From positions 4,114,695 to 4,178,694 of the forward strand of contig NW_017265134.1 of assembly GCF_001638985.1 (NCBI RefSeq): a DNA stretch of 64,000 bases, written 5' to 3'. This document shows, piece after piece, positions 23,194-35,410 of this stretch (within the stretch, counting starts at the first letter, position 1; every line of letters begins with the position of its first letter). The translations under genes were made by a program, and so were the position numbers. This stretch comes from Phycomyces blakesleeanus NRRL 1555(-). Lineage: Eukaryota > Mucoromycota > Mucoromycetes > Mucorales > Phycomycetaceae. The notes beneath the pieces were generated by a model that saw nothing but the letters and a program-made list of their open reading frames with translations, did not search any database and was not told the DNA's origin.

Positions 23194-23850
23194 GTCAAAA
23201 GCCGATACGGCTCACCAGAAGCCCAACAAGGGGCGCAAGAGAAAAGGCCAAACCGGCCAACAGCACTGGCCCAAGATGCGCGCCAGGTCAGAGGCCAATC
23301 CGGCCTACCACAAGCCCAACAAGGGGCACCAGAGAAAAGGCCAAACCGGTCAACAGCAAAGGCCCAAGATGCGCGCCAGGTCAAAAGCCAATCCGGCCCA
23401 CCACAAGCCCAACAAGGGGCACCAGAGAAAAGGCCAAACCGGTCAACAGCAAAGGCCCAAGATGCGCGCCAGGCCAAAAGCCAATCCGGCCCACCACAAG
23501 CCCAACAAGGGGCACCAGAGAAAAGGCCAAACCGGCCGACAGCAAAGGCCCAAGATGCGCGCCAGGTCAAAAGCCAATCCAGCCTACCACAAACCCAACA
23601 AGGGGCGCCAAAGAAAAGGCCAAACCGGCCAACAGCAAAGGCCCAAGATGCGCGCCAGGCCAAAAGCCAATCCAGCCCACCACAAGCCCAACAAGGGGCA
23701 CTAGAGAAAAAGCCAAACCGGTCAACAGCACAGGACCAAGATGTGGTCAAGATCAGAGGCCAATCCGGCCTACCACAAGCCCAACAAGGGGCGCCAAAGA
23801 AAAGGCCAAACCGGTTAACAGCACAGGACCAAGATGTGGTCAAGATCAGG
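23194..23850. repeat. 93-bp minisatellite, ~7 units
   Basis: AAAAGGCC-type anchors at 23242, 23335, 23428, 23521, 23614, 23707 and 23800, all 93 bp apart. The longest apparent ORF here (362 codons) is the repeat reading through. It is not called as a gene. Confidence 0.95.
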
Positions 23851-24269
23851 GACAAAGTCCAAAATCAAATCAAAATATCTAGTCAAAAAAAAAAGAAAAA
23901 CAAGGGAAAAAATTCAAAAAAAATTGTACTCATAATTATCTTTATTAAGTCAAAATTTATATATACTAGCACAATATCCAAAATAGTCAAGTCAAGATCC
24001 ATTTCTATGTCCATGTCCAAGTCCATGTCCAAGTCCAATTCCTTTCCAAATGGCCAAACAATGTCCACGTACTGCTAGAGTACTAGTCCTAGAACATACA
24101 TACATACAAGCATAATTTCTATCAAGTTCAAAATCTGGGTTATACTTCCAAATCTCAAGGCCAAGCCAATTTCCAAGCAGGGGTCCAATGCAAGTTCCAA
24201 ACAAAAATTATTTCTTCCAATGGCAAATTCAAATCTCAGGCATCATCCTAAGTCCTGTTGGCTGTGGCA

Positions 24270-24769
24270 CGCACACTACAATAGAGTGAAGAACAGACTC
24301 CACTACCAACCACTGGTTCCATCTTGCCTATGAACCTGGCACGTTAGCCATCTCCGGAACTATTACATACCAGGCACACGTGCACTACACATTTATACCG
24401 TGGAAACCAACCATTATACAACAGGGATCTGAATTCCAAGGGGTTTGAATGGTAACAGATATGAACAATATTACCTTGTCTCTCTAATAAGTAACACTCT
24501 CAAAGTATCCACTCTTCAAAATATTGAGATACTTTGAGAGTGTTATTTATTAGAGAGACAAGGTAATATTGTTTATATTTGACTATTCAAATCTTTTTTA
24601 ATTCTTATCCTTGTTGTATGATGGTTAGTACATTGTATAAGTGGGTATTGTACGTGTGCCTGGTATGTAATAGTTCCGGAGATGGTTAATTTGCCAGATT
24701 TATTCGCAAGAAGGAATCAGTGTTTGGTAGTGGAGTCTGTTCTTCACTCTATTGTGGTGCTTACCTCAC
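24270..24769. mobile_element. Head-to-head terminal module pair (post-gap copy)
   Basis: Same as 15391-15890, shifted by 8879 bp. Confidence 0.75.
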
Positions 24770-24778
24770 ATTTACAAT

Positions 24779-24914
24779 TCAAATCAACTCAAATCAAATC
24801 AAATCAACTCAAATCAAATCAAATCAAATCAAATCAAACCAAATCAAATCAAATCAAATCAAATCAAATCAAATCAAATCAAATCAAATCAAATCAAATC
24901 AAATCAAATCAAAA
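24779..24914. repeat. (CAAAT)n array (post-gap copy)
   Basis: Same array as 15900-16029 with one additional unit. Confidence 0.95.
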
Positions 24915-25890
24915 CTGAAGGAACACTGCATTGGAACCTGGCTCTGGATCGAGGCGACGCTCCGGATTGGACCAAGACTCTCTATTACAATAAGCTGCAA
25001 AATCCTCTTTACATATATACTTGCAAAGCGAATGAAATATTTCTCAAAAAAAACCGGACTGGACTGGGCTGGACTGGACTGGACTATCATGGACTTGACT
25101 ATCTTATATTCTATTTAATTTAATTTAATTTGTATTTAATTTGTAAAAATCTTTGTACACAAAAATCATTTGCTTTGAACAATAAAAATTTCCCTTGTTT
25201 TTCTTTGATATTATATTTATATTCTCGTCTCTTTTTTTTAAAAAATATAAAAACCTATTAGTCTTTAAAAATATTATTAAAAATAATATGGTTGACTGTC
25301 TTTACCTTTGTCTCTTTCCTTGCTTTTGTTAAAATATATCTATAACGGAGTATAGAGATAAATGTAACTGAACTGCTAGACCAAAAAAAAAAGAGTTCAT
25401 GAGATATATGCAAAAAGACGTATAGCCCTTAGAGCCGCCATGTAAGGAAAAGACAGCATAATGGTTTGGAACTGTTTTTGGTCCGGAGTACTTTAGACAT
25501 CTTGCTGATCTTGAAGGTTCTATTGATTAAAAACTGTTAATCTAAAGACTTTAGCTCTTGACAGTGAAAATTGAATTGGAAACTTAATATTATATTGGCT
25601 TAAATACCATATATCAAAAGAGTCGTTGTAAATATATAGCAATTGGTTCACTAGGCTTCCCAGAGTCATTGCTATGACTGTAGAAGTGTTACATTATATA
25701 AAAGTCAGGCACAAATTTACCATTTATTTCATTTTCCAATAGCCAGTAGCCAATAATTTCCCTGCAGCTTTTTTCTTGCTAGAAAATAATGTCATTAACT
25801 ATAATTCATAAAAATGACATGAATTATTACTATTTTTTCTTTAATAATATAGAGTTCTAAATTCATAAGTGAAAAAATCAAATCAATTTC

Positions 25891-26079
25891 TTAAAGTAGT
25901 TTACAGGTTAAATTTGGAAAGGCCTTATCAAAGACACCTTCCCACCACGCTCCTTCAATCAAACCCTCCATATTCTCCTTTACGTTATCACTACTAAATC
26001 CGTATTGGGTGCTAATTGGAAGTTTGTTTTTGATGGCTAACCCTTTCTTTGTGGAGTTGGGGGCACAAAAAGCGTTCAC
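25891..26079 (-). pseudogene. Short ORF relic (post-gap copy of 17002-17190)
   Basis: Identical reading to 17002-17190. Probably the same locus assembled twice. Confidence 0.3.
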
Positions 26080-26268
26080 TATAATAGAAAAACACAGCGT
26101 AACACTGCAATTATTTCTTGGTTACTCCTCTCTCCTCTCTTCTATCTGTCTCAGCTTTTTTTTTGGACATTTTCTTATTTTCTCTATCTTATCTTCTCTC
26201 TCTCTCTCGTATCTGTTCAATTAAGTCCACTTCTATAGAATTTTAAAAACTGGGCGCAGATCAATAAA

Positions 26269-26508
26269 ATGCTAAAAAAAATCGAAAAAGTCCACCCTTC
26301 AAAAAGTGATTTAATTTATATTATAAAAGATAACTGGGCTTATTATTACCCCAAACTTCATAAATTGTCAAAAAAAAATGAACTGCAATCATTAATATGT
26401 TTTGTATTTCTATCAGCAGAAACCCTGGGCATTCTTCTAGCCAAACCTTTTAATTCTGAAAAAAAATCTTTACGGTTTTCAAGAATGGGCGATATAAGGG
26501 AAGGATAG
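26269..26508 (+). pseudogene. Frameshifted 90-codon ORF (post-gap copy of 17380-17619)
   Basis: Same frameshift as the copy at 17380. Probably the same locus assembled twice. Confidence 0.3.
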
Positions 26509-26889
26509 GACACATGTGGTTTGTGCGGCTGTGTAAGTAATCTCTTATAAGTTTAGATGTATTTATGGCAACGTTGTTCATAATAAAGTAATTAGAGACG
26601 ACAGTATTTCCATCTAACCTTGCTGCGAGTTGATTGCCAGACTGAAAAATAACTGTGTGTTTATACCACCTACAACCATTCTCACCGTACCAGCTTTAAC
26701 ACTTTGATATAATGTTACTAGCATAGTTGTAATGTTCAATGTGTATTTGGTTTTTTTTAGGTGAAGGTGGGATACCTCACATTTTTATTGATGAGACGTA
26801 GGGGTGAGGGGCTGCAAAATTAGCTTTAAGTGCTTAGGTAAGCTCTAAGCTAGCAGACAGGAAAATGCGTGATAAAATTGAAAAGAATA

Positions 26890-27169
26890 TCTACGGTGTG
26901 GTATACACACCACAATTGAGTGAAGAACAGACCCCACAACCAAACACTGGTTCCTTCTTGCTAATGAACCTGGCAAGTTAACAATCTCCGGAACTGTTAC
27001 ACACCAGGCACACGTACACTACACACTCATACAGTGTAAACCAACCACTACACAACAGGGAATTGAATCACAGGGATTTTAATAGTAACAGATATAAACA
27101 ATATTATTTTGTCTCTTTAATAAATAACACTCTTACAGTATCTACTTTTCCCATTATTGAGATACTAAC
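26890..27169. mobile_element. Single terminal module (post-gap copy of 18001-18280)
   Basis: Same sequence and same junction with the PD-(D/E)XK-like gene, shifted by 8889 bp. Confidence 0.65.
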
Positions 27170-28465
27170 CCATAAACAATCCCGAATACCTCAATTTGGT
27201 TTAACGAATCCTTCAGCAATTTAGCAAGCTTGAAGAAATCACCGGACATGCTACGACCACAACGCTTGGCCTCTAAGGTCAGAAGAAGGTGTTTCTCCCG
27301 GTTTGAGACTATACTAAAATCGGGACGCTTGTTATGGTTCACAAGAGAGGGGTCCATATTGGTAAATCGGGCAGATGAGGAAAAGCTCATGTTGTCTGCA
27401 TTTAGGCACTTGATAATGGGAGAGTTTTTAAAGTACGCATCGATCATCACATTGATAGTATTGTGTACAAGTGTTGCCTCGTTGATTGGATGGATAGAGT
27501 AGTTCATACAATAGATTCTAGCGAAAGAAGATAACATGCATTTCAATTTTTTGAATCTTTCCTGCTGCTACATATCGTCCAAAATTCTGTCAACATGATC
27601 ATAATTCAGCCTTCTCTGCTGCATATTATAGGCAAACTTCTGGCATAGACGAGACTCTTCTTCATCGGCATTGGGTATGTGGAAATAATCGACAGCTTCA
27701 ATATCCTGCAAAACATCTTCAACATGTTCAAAAGGGAAGTAATGTTCTTCACAAATGCTATCATCAATCAGCATTATGCCACTAAGCGCCAATTCTTCAT
27801 GTGTCTCCAGGTTTCGATGAGTTTTGGCCTTCTCAATACAGGTCTCTCGGTACTGCAGGAATGACTCGGAAACATTGAAACCTGATACTACCTTCCAGGA
27901 TTTGGTGATTGACGGTACGGAAACATCATATACGCCTTCTGTAGTCGACAGGAAATCGAAAACGTCCCCGGCCTCTACTGACTGAGAATCATCTGATATG
28001 TCACCTTCATCAATGTATGAGTCAGTAGAGGTATCAGTGAAAGAGTTTGGTTGGCTTTCGTGCTGTTGGCTTGAAGAAACTGCTAAATCATCCAAGTGCT
28101 CTGGGGAATTTGCTGAGAATAACTCTTCCTGTAATCCATGGCTAGTTTTGACGTATTTCTTTGCTTTTCTATTGTGAAGTAATATTAGAGAATCTTTTTA
28201 AGATAATAAGGACTTAAAGTATAGATGTTACAAGGGTAGATTGTCAAAAGACGGAGTTCTTCGTAATTCTGATGCTGCTTGCAGAGAAAAATGAGCTGCT
28301 GTTATATAGCCGTCTATTTGCAATTGTGCTCCTATCTGCTTTCTTCTTTTCATCCAAAGTCATCTTTGCCCAGAATGATTCCTCAAATTTGCTCTCCTTC
28401 CAATTCTTAAACCGGTTAAGTAGATTTTTCACTAGTTCACGGCTCTTGAACGCGCGCGAGCTCAA
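27154..28465 (-). pseudogene. Broken PD-(D/E)XK-like gene (post-gap copy)
   Basis: Copy of 18265-19576. The in-frame TAG is at 27568-27570, the truncation at the element end is identical, and the predicted peptides are identical. Two truly separate, decaying copies would be expected to differ, so the identity favours an assembly overlap. Confidence 0.55.
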
Positions 28466-28725
28466 GATGTCTATGTAGCAACTATTTGCCCTGTGTTTGT
28501 TTTGGTATCCAAACTTAAATTTTCAGTGTTATCAAGGCAATTTTTGACGTCCAAATCTAAACTTTTACGATTTGAAATGGTCATTCTATCCAAATGTAAT
28601 ATAACAAGTTGTAAGATGCTTTGCACAAAAAAGCGCAGTTCTTGCTTTTTGATGCTGAATACCTGTTTCAATTTCAATCTTTTTATCAATTTTCTCGTGT
28701 CACGTGTTTTATGAATATAAACTTC

Positions 28726-29309
28726 TCTCTACCTCACTCTGATATTTCCTGGAAATTGTTCTGGCGATGGTCCATGCCACACAACTCACGTTCTCTCTGG
28801 TGGAAAATCCTCTGGCAAAGGGTCCCAGCCACTGAGTTCGTATTCAACCGTACCTCTTCTTTCCTTTCTAGTCCGAACTGTCGCCTCTGTGTCTCTGCGG
28901 TGGACCCTCTCCAACATTTCGTCTTCTCCTGCCCTCGCAAGTTTCCCGTGTGGACATTGGTACGGCGGCAAATGTGTCCGTCCTGGTCCATTTCTGACGT
29001 TGCCTGGCTTCTCGCTCGTACTCGGCTTTCTCCCTCCGTTTCCTCCTTTCTCCAGATTGAGATTGCCTCCATCACGGTTCACACCATCTGGTATGCGCAC
29101 TGGGAATTTGTCTTTGACAACTCCCCCTTCCTCCCCAATGTAGTTGCAGCTGAGGCAGTGACTGTCATACATAAATCCCATGACCTCACCTTCCCTTAGC
29201 TAGCATATATATCTCTTTCTTTCCTCTCCTGTAACTATCTTTCTCCAATTTTATTTTCAAAGGCCGCGCACTGTGTGCGACGGCAGTACCAATAAATGCA
29301 AAAAAAAAA
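28726..29309 (+). mobile_element. 5'-truncated LINE fragment (post-gap copy)
   Basis: Copy of 19837-20420 with the same TSDs at 28711-28725 and 29310-29324. Identical insertion site, truncation point and TSD mean that this is the same insertion event, either assembled twice or carried along in a larger duplication. Confidence 0.85.
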
Positions 29310-29331
29310 ATGAATATAAACTTCACTTTCT

Positions 29332-29951
29332 AGGTGCTCTTCACGACCCCAACTCTTACCCTTTTACATCCACCAGACCCATTACCAAAACGTACATAAG
29401 GACTCTTGATATATATAGTAGTTATGTAACATATAATTTCCAAAATGATAAAAAATCTTGTACGTATCGAAGGTGAAAATACACCTTCGACAGGAAGTAA
29501 AATGGGAAATAACGTCCCATATACATCATACTAGACAGCCATAGTTACATAGCTACTTTTCATAAAAACAGCAGTTATGTTAATGTGTTATTTTATATCT
29601 TTACTTCTATTTCATTGCCTTTTAAATGAATCTGTTTGCTCTTCTGAGTCATTTGTCGATTAGAAGAATCTAAGGGCAAGCATTATACGATGCTTGTAAG
29701 ATTTCTTCGACTCCTCCTTCTCCAAGAACAATGTCAATAAGGTAGTTGTAGTTCATTGTTGCTTTGCTTTAATAAAAATATTGCAAAATAAAGAACACAA
29801 GAAATAGTACAAAAAAATGCACACATTATGATGGCATTTTAGAGATCAAGTACTCCAGAAATATCTTGAGTAAAATATAGCTCCAAAATTGTTTTGGGAA
29901 TGGGTCTGGTAGAACATGAAAGGGTAAGGGTTGGGGTCGTGAATAGCACCT
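29332..29951. mobile_element. Possible foldback/MITE-like element (post-gap copy)
   Basis: Copy of 20443-21062 with the same ~60-bp inverted ends. Confidence 0.4.
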
Positions 29952-32374
29952 AAAATTGTCTTTTCTACCTGCATTTCTTTTCTTGTCAATGCGTTTCACA
30001 TTTACACTACATAGTAAACCCCCTATTTTTCAGAGGCCGTACATCTCGTTCCTTTTTCTTCTTTTTTTTTGTGAAATATAAATAAAAAATGAGAATATTA
30101 CCGGATATCTAGACTGGAAATGGGTATTGACTGATGGTTTCTTCAGAATATAAGAAAGGAGAGAATAGAATGTGGTTATAGCATTGGTAGTAAAAAGAAG
30201 ACGTTTGGTCGAGTATGAAAATATGATGGTGTCGAATTAAGCTAGAGAATTATAATAACAAATTCAAAGACAAAAGCGAATTATATCGTAATCCTAAGGG
30301 GATATTAGAAGATAAACTTGTACAGACTATAAAAGTTTACTGACATGTATTATTTGTATAATGCTATCCAAAAAGAAACCCTTTAATATTTTATATGCCT
30401 ATTTATATTATTTATTTTTGATAGTAAATGTGATGGTAATGATGATGATGATGCTACCCAGTGTATTTTATTGGGTAGAAAGAAGAATAAAAAAGAAATG
30501 CCCCCATTTTTATAGGATCTCTTTTGTAGGTTGTAGCAATATCAGTCACAGACTTAATGTTTGTAAGGAAACTTTGACAAAAGAATGTCTTTTTAAGGTA
30601 AGAAATAGATATCACCTTTATTGATATGATATCTGATATGTACTTGTATGCGTTCCTCTGCTGGACAGTAATAAAGCATGGATTAGACTGACTGGAAGCA
30701 TGATGAAGAATACGTGTGGTCAGTTTCTGTTTAAGCCAATAGATAGATAAATATATATGATCTTTGGGTGTATTTACTAAGAAATGAGATGAGTTGAATA
30801 GATTGATTTACTCTATTTTCTATGTTATATAAATACATGACCCAATGTCTTTATCTATTTTGGAATCATTTGATTTTCAGCTCAATGAAATACCAAGTCG
30901 TAGGTGCGAAGATGGCATTAAACACCCTTTTCTTTTGTATATGGTTCATAGCATTAGAATTTTCTCTGGATAAAACAAGGTGTTAAATACACATATGCCT
31001 TTACTTTCTTTTTCATATATGTGTGTGTGTGTATTCAAATAGATCTACACTTGTACAAAAGAAGAACACTGTTACAAGATACATTTTCCGTTTTTGATCT
31101 TTATATTGAAAGATACGTCTTGTCAGTTTCTGCATAACATATTTCAGAATAATCAATCAAATAGGTCTAATCTCTGTATTAGCATATAAAGATAACATAT
31201 CGTTTATTCACTACAGTATTTGATTATAGCTTTTATCCAATTGAGCCGTTTTTTGTTACTTAAAAAGTGCTATGAATTAAGTTATCAATAAGATACTAGG
31301 CAGACTATTCGGATTTGCACCAAATGCCTTGTTCTCAAAAACAAATTAAACTGGTACAAAGAAAAACAAATTTAGAACAATTGTCTATCGATATACAATA
31401 TGAACGCAAAAGTAATGTGAATTTATTTATTTTTTATTCTACCAGTACTTCTTGTAATACTCCTTTCTCTCTCTCTCTCTCTCTCTTTCTTTCTTAAATC
31501 ATATAAGCACATCACTTTCAAACTTTAATAAAAAAGAAAAAGATGGCTCAGCGTAGGTTTTCCAGATTTTTAGCCATTTTTGTTTAAAATAGTATATAAC
31601 CTTGCTGAAATTCACAGATGTCAGAATGTCAATGAAACAACAGCTTGTAGTAAGATAATAAAATACTTTGACACTGGCTTACTAAGAATACAAGTACTGG
31701 GACTAATAGAGAACATATCAGCCCTGTTTGATTCTTGTGTGTCTCCCCAAGGTCTCACTAGACTACAGCATCAAAGTAGCTGTAATCAAAGCTTTGAAAG
31801 AAGTGTAAATGAAAACAATATATACGGCATCAATGTGGCCATAGTAATGAACAAAACAAAGGAGCTTTGATAAAATGGGGAATTCCTTTTTATTTGAACG
31901 GATATTATGACAGTATATCTTTAGAAGTATAGAAGATGAAGGTTAGTTTGATTACTAATAAAGAGAGAAAGAAATGATGTGTATAGTGTATCTTAGTAAT
32001 AATGTTCTTTTTCTTTCTATTTCTTTGAAGGATTATTCATCAATTTTTTTAGAGGTATAGTAATGATTTGAATGTAAGATAAGATATCGATTACTCGAGC
32101 CATTTGTAAGTGATTACATAAGCTTGAATTTTTTAATTTGTTTTTTTTTTCAAATGATATTAAAGAAGATTAAAGTTCAATATTGGCTCAAAACTTTGAC
32201 CCAAATCGGTAACTGTTGTAATGCCAAGCATAAGATATATATATTGATTATTTAGCAGACCTGGAAGAATCCAGTACCTACTCAGGTTTCGTAATTAGAC
32301 TATTTATCTCGGTCTCTTTCTCCTTCTCTTTGTCTTCTTATTTCCCACAAAAGAATTTGCTTTATATTAATCCA
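29952..32374. other. AT-rich intergenic sequence, transition to unique gene space
   Basis: Up to 31728 this repeats 21063-22839. After 31728 the sequence is unique in the window. A 96-codon ORF (31580-31870) starts at a non-ATG codon and has no family signal, so it is not called. The last part is the presumed promoter of the first thioesterase gene and contains CT-rich sequence at about 32312-32336. Confidence 0.6.
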
Positions 32375-33134
32375 ATGACTGCCTCATCTACTGTGATTGT
32401 CAATCCTATCACCACACACACTGCAACTGTTGTGTGGATTCACGGCTTGGGTACAAGTAGTGCGAGCTGGTCGTCCTTTGTTGAACAGCTCTCTGAACAA
32501 TTCCCTCATGTAAAATGGATCCTTCCCAACGCACCTTCTATCCCAGTCACCTTCCAAGGAGGACAGCGCACAACTGCCTGGTTCGATATCAGAGAACTTG
32601 GTCTAAAGCTCACAATCAATGAGGATCGTGATGGCATACTTGATTCACTTGCCAAAATTAACCAGATCATCAAAGACGAAGTCGACAGAGGAATTCCCTC
32701 CAATCGTATTGCCGTCGGTGGCTTCTCTCAGGGTGGTGTACTATCATTATTGACAGCCTTGACTTCCGAATACAAACTGGCTGCTATTTTCGGGTGCAGT
32801 GGATGGATTCCTATAGCTGACACGTTAAAGAATGTAAGGATTATTCAAATAAGATAAAACATTTATTTGAGTTGATTGGTTTACTAAAAGCATAAATTAT
32901 TATTATAAACATTAGCTTTTATCTGGTGCAAACAAAGAGACTCCTATTCAGATGTATCACGGTGATGCTGATTACGATATTCTTCTTGAAGTTGAACAGA
33001 ATTCGTTTGACTTTATTAAGCAGCTGGGCTATAATGTTCAACTCAAGGTCTTCCCCGGCATGAACCATTCCTTCTCACCCGAAGAGGCGTTGGATATTTC
33101 AAGCATTCTGGAAAAGAACCTTGGTGCTATTTAA
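32375..33134 (+). CDS. Acyl-protein thioesterase / lysophospholipase, paralogue 1
   Basis: Alpha/beta hydrolase of the APT family, which removes palmitate from cytosolic faces of membrane proteins and cleaves lysophospholipids. Exon 1 is 32375-32833 and exon 2 is 32916-33134. The 82-nt intron starts GTAAGG and ends TTAG. Product 225 residues, the usual family length. The ATG at 32375 was chosen because it aligns with the start of the neighbouring paralogue. The nucleophile is Ser118 in G-G-F-S-Q-G-G. Asp172 (H-G-D-A-D) and His204 (M-N-H-S) complete the triad. The conserved H-G-L-G-D-S-G motif reads H-G-L-G-T-S-S here (residues 23-29), and the residue after H-G-D-A-D is Tyr instead of Pro. The next gene downstream is its paralogue, with an intron at the same codon, so a tandem duplication is likely. 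The triad is intact, but substrate handling may have shifted. Confidence 0.93.
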
Positions 33135-33996
33135 ATATGCTACCTAATCAAAGGATAGTTTATACTAGATAATGTAGTGCTATCGAGTATGATTTGTTTA
33201 TATTAGAAAATAAAAAGAAAGAAGACAAAGCTAAATAGCCAGTATCCCAGAACGTATTGGCAAAAGATGGCACAATTAACATTGTTAAAGCTAATTTTCC
33301 AAAAAGAAATTCAAAACTGCAATGTATTGTGTATTTTAAATTGACCACAGAGCAATTCAATTGAAGAGATAAGATAGGCTTATGATAAAATGGTAACTTG
33401 TAAAGTATATGTTTCAAAAACAATTCTTCTATTAATTAACACAATAAGATATACTGCTAATAGATACAAATAGAAATAGAAATAAAGAAGCTCTTTGTAT
33501 ATCTCACTACTCAAGCGAAAATGAGCTGTACAAAAGTCTAATGCAGTTAACGCGTATCTATAAAAGTCATATATATATATATATATATACATTTATATAG
33601 ACTATAATCTTTAGGCTAATAAAAACTCCTAATAGATATTCTCAATGATAAAGGTGTTTCTATTCATTTCATTTCATTCAAGGGTAACCAAGCAAGTATA
33701 CGTTTGACCACCTCCAGCAATCTCATTTAAATTCAATCCAACTTTCCATTAGATACATGGAATATCGAAATGTTGTTCAAAGAAAAAAAAAGACGGGATA
33801 TGACCAGGAAACCTTTTGATTTATTCAAGATGCTTTAAAATAGAGATAATTGTTCAACCCAATTTATATATATATATATATATATATACTATAATTTACT
33901 TTATATATTATAAAAATAAAATGATACTTTATTTTATTTTATATATATATTAAAATTTTATTCTATTCACTTGTTCTAACTCTCGATACTAATCTA
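33135..33996. other. Intergenic region with (TA)n runs
   Basis: Separates the two thioesterase genes. Contains TA runs near 33570 and 33870, and AT-rich DNA directly before the second gene. No coding frame was recognised. It holds the 3' end of paralogue 1 and the promoter of paralogue 2. Confidence 0.7.
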
Positions 33997-34470
33997 ATGT
34001 CTGCCTTGTCATCCGTAATTATCAATGCTTCTACCAAACAGACTGCAACTGTGGTGTGGATGCACGGCTTGGGCGATTCCGGTGCTGGCTGGTCCTTCCT
34101 CGCCGAACAACTTTCTGGTCTGTTTCCTTATGTAAAGTGGATTCTTCCCAACGCGCCCTCTATTCCCGTTACCCTCAACGGTGGAATGTCCATGCCAGCC
34201 TGGTTTGACATCAAGGAGCTCGGACGCAAGAACGCAACCTCTGAAGATCGCGATGGCATGCTTCAGTCAGTCACCACAATCAACAAGATCCTCAGAGACG
34301 AGGTTGACAAGGGCATTCCTGCCAACCGTATTGTTCTTGGTGGTTTCTCCCAGGGAAGTGTAATGTCGTTGTTGGCCGGTTTGACTTCGGAATACAAGTT
34401 GGCCGCTATCATTGGTTGCAGTGGATGGCTCCCTATGCCTGACAGAATCCAAAATGTAAGAGTTTATTGT

Positions 34471-34503
<33 letters not shown>

Positions 34504-34792
34504 AAAAACACAAACCAAACAAGAAAAGAAAGGGTATTGATTTACTTATCATATATTTTCTTTGTACGCGTAGATGGCATCTGATGCCAACAAGAAGACC
34601 CCTATTTTGATGTGCCATGGTGATGCCGATCCAGTAGTTAACTATACTTTTGGTAAGGAATCTGCTGAACGCCTCCAGCAGTTGAAGTACGATGTTGAAT
34701 TCAAGACCTATCACAACTTGGGTCATTCAGCTGCACCCCAAGAGTTGTTGGATATCTCGAGCTTTCTCAAAAAGAACATCCCCTCTGTTTAA
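33997..34792 (+). CDS. APT1: Acyl-protein thioesterase 1, paralogue 2
   Basis: Canonical APT1-type serine hydrolase that depalmitoylates cytosolic proteins. Exon 1 is 33997-34455, the intron 34456-34573 (GTAAGA...CGTAG, with a TA-repeat inside) and exon 2 34574-34792. Product 225 residues. The oxyanion-side motif H-G-L-G-D-S-G-A-G-W matches the family. The triad is Ser118 (G-G-F-S-Q-G-S), Asp172 (H-G-D-A-D-P-V-V) and His204 (L-G-H-S). An internal W-I-L-P-N-A-P motif is shared with the upstream copy. Codon use is more GC-rich and more biased than in paralogue 1. That, with the consensus motifs, suggests this is the conserved member and paralogue 1 the diverged one. The N-terminus shows no lipidation signal. 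Confidence 0.96.
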
Positions 34793-35410
34793 CTTATATG
34801 TATATAAAAGAAAATACTTTTTTTTTCTCTCTTTAAATTATATATATTATGTTACTGTATTTTATTATTGCTGTTGTTGTGAGTGTGCTTTGGAATAATG
34901 ATAATTTATATACACATAAATATATGTTTAAAGAAAAGAAAGAAAAGAAAGAAAGGGACCAAGTATGAAACAAGCTAGAGATCATCGTGCTTTTATAGTG
35001 AATACCTTTATCATAATCATTCGAACTTGCTCGAGATTCATGTATAATTTTAAACGGACTGCAGAACAAACAAGGCCCAATAAATTCTACGCTACATAGA
35101 TCCATATAAAATACCCAGCCTTTTGCCTTTTGTTTTAAACTTAAAGACCTTTTTGTTGGTTTGAAAAAAAAAATCTATTTTGAGTGCAAAAGTTCATCTT
35201 GAATAACGCAAAAAAAAAGAAATCATTATGAAGAAATACAAATATATTTAAAAGAAAATAGTCAAGAAGAATAAGGAAGAGAGAAAATTAAGTATTAGAT
35301 GCAAAGGAGAGTGGTAAAGAAAAAGAAAGAAAGAAAGGATGGATGATGAGGTTTGAAAGAAGCAAAAAAACTCTCCTTTCTTTTCTTTTTCATTTTTTTT
35401 CATAGTCGCT
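34793..35410. other. Intergenic region between convergent genes
   Basis: 3' flank shared by the thioesterase gene (plus) and the SQT1-like gene (minus). Contains AAGAAAG and CTTTC runs. No gene was seen. Confidence 0.7.

Larger units (their letters stand above)
22955..31728. repeat. Direct repeat of 14354-22839 (probable unmerged contig overlap)
   Basis: The sequence after the gap follows 14354-22839 at an offset growing from 8601 to 8889. The growth is explained by three extra 93-bp minisatellite units, one A fewer in an A run, one extra CAAAT unit and one extra GGACT unit. Only a few point differences were seen, near the contig start (for example at 23944 and 23995). Beyond about 25.1 kb no difference was noticed. 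The second copy continues past 31728, where the first stops at the gap. Confidence 0.93.

Noticed and set aside
23194..23850. CRISPR-like regular spacing
   Set aside because: The whole 93-bp unit is repeated, with no unique spacers, and the sequence is eukaryotic. It is a minisatellite.
22990..24078. Long overlapping ORFs (up to 362 codons) across the 93-bp minisatellite
   Set aside because: Three plus frames and one minus frame are open together because the repeat period is a multiple of three and the unit lacks stops. Unit number varies, and no family motif or splice pattern supports any one frame.
31580..31870. 96-codon ORF beginning at a non-ATG codon
   Set aside because: The start is not ATG, composition matches the noncoding surroundings, and there is no recognisable motif.
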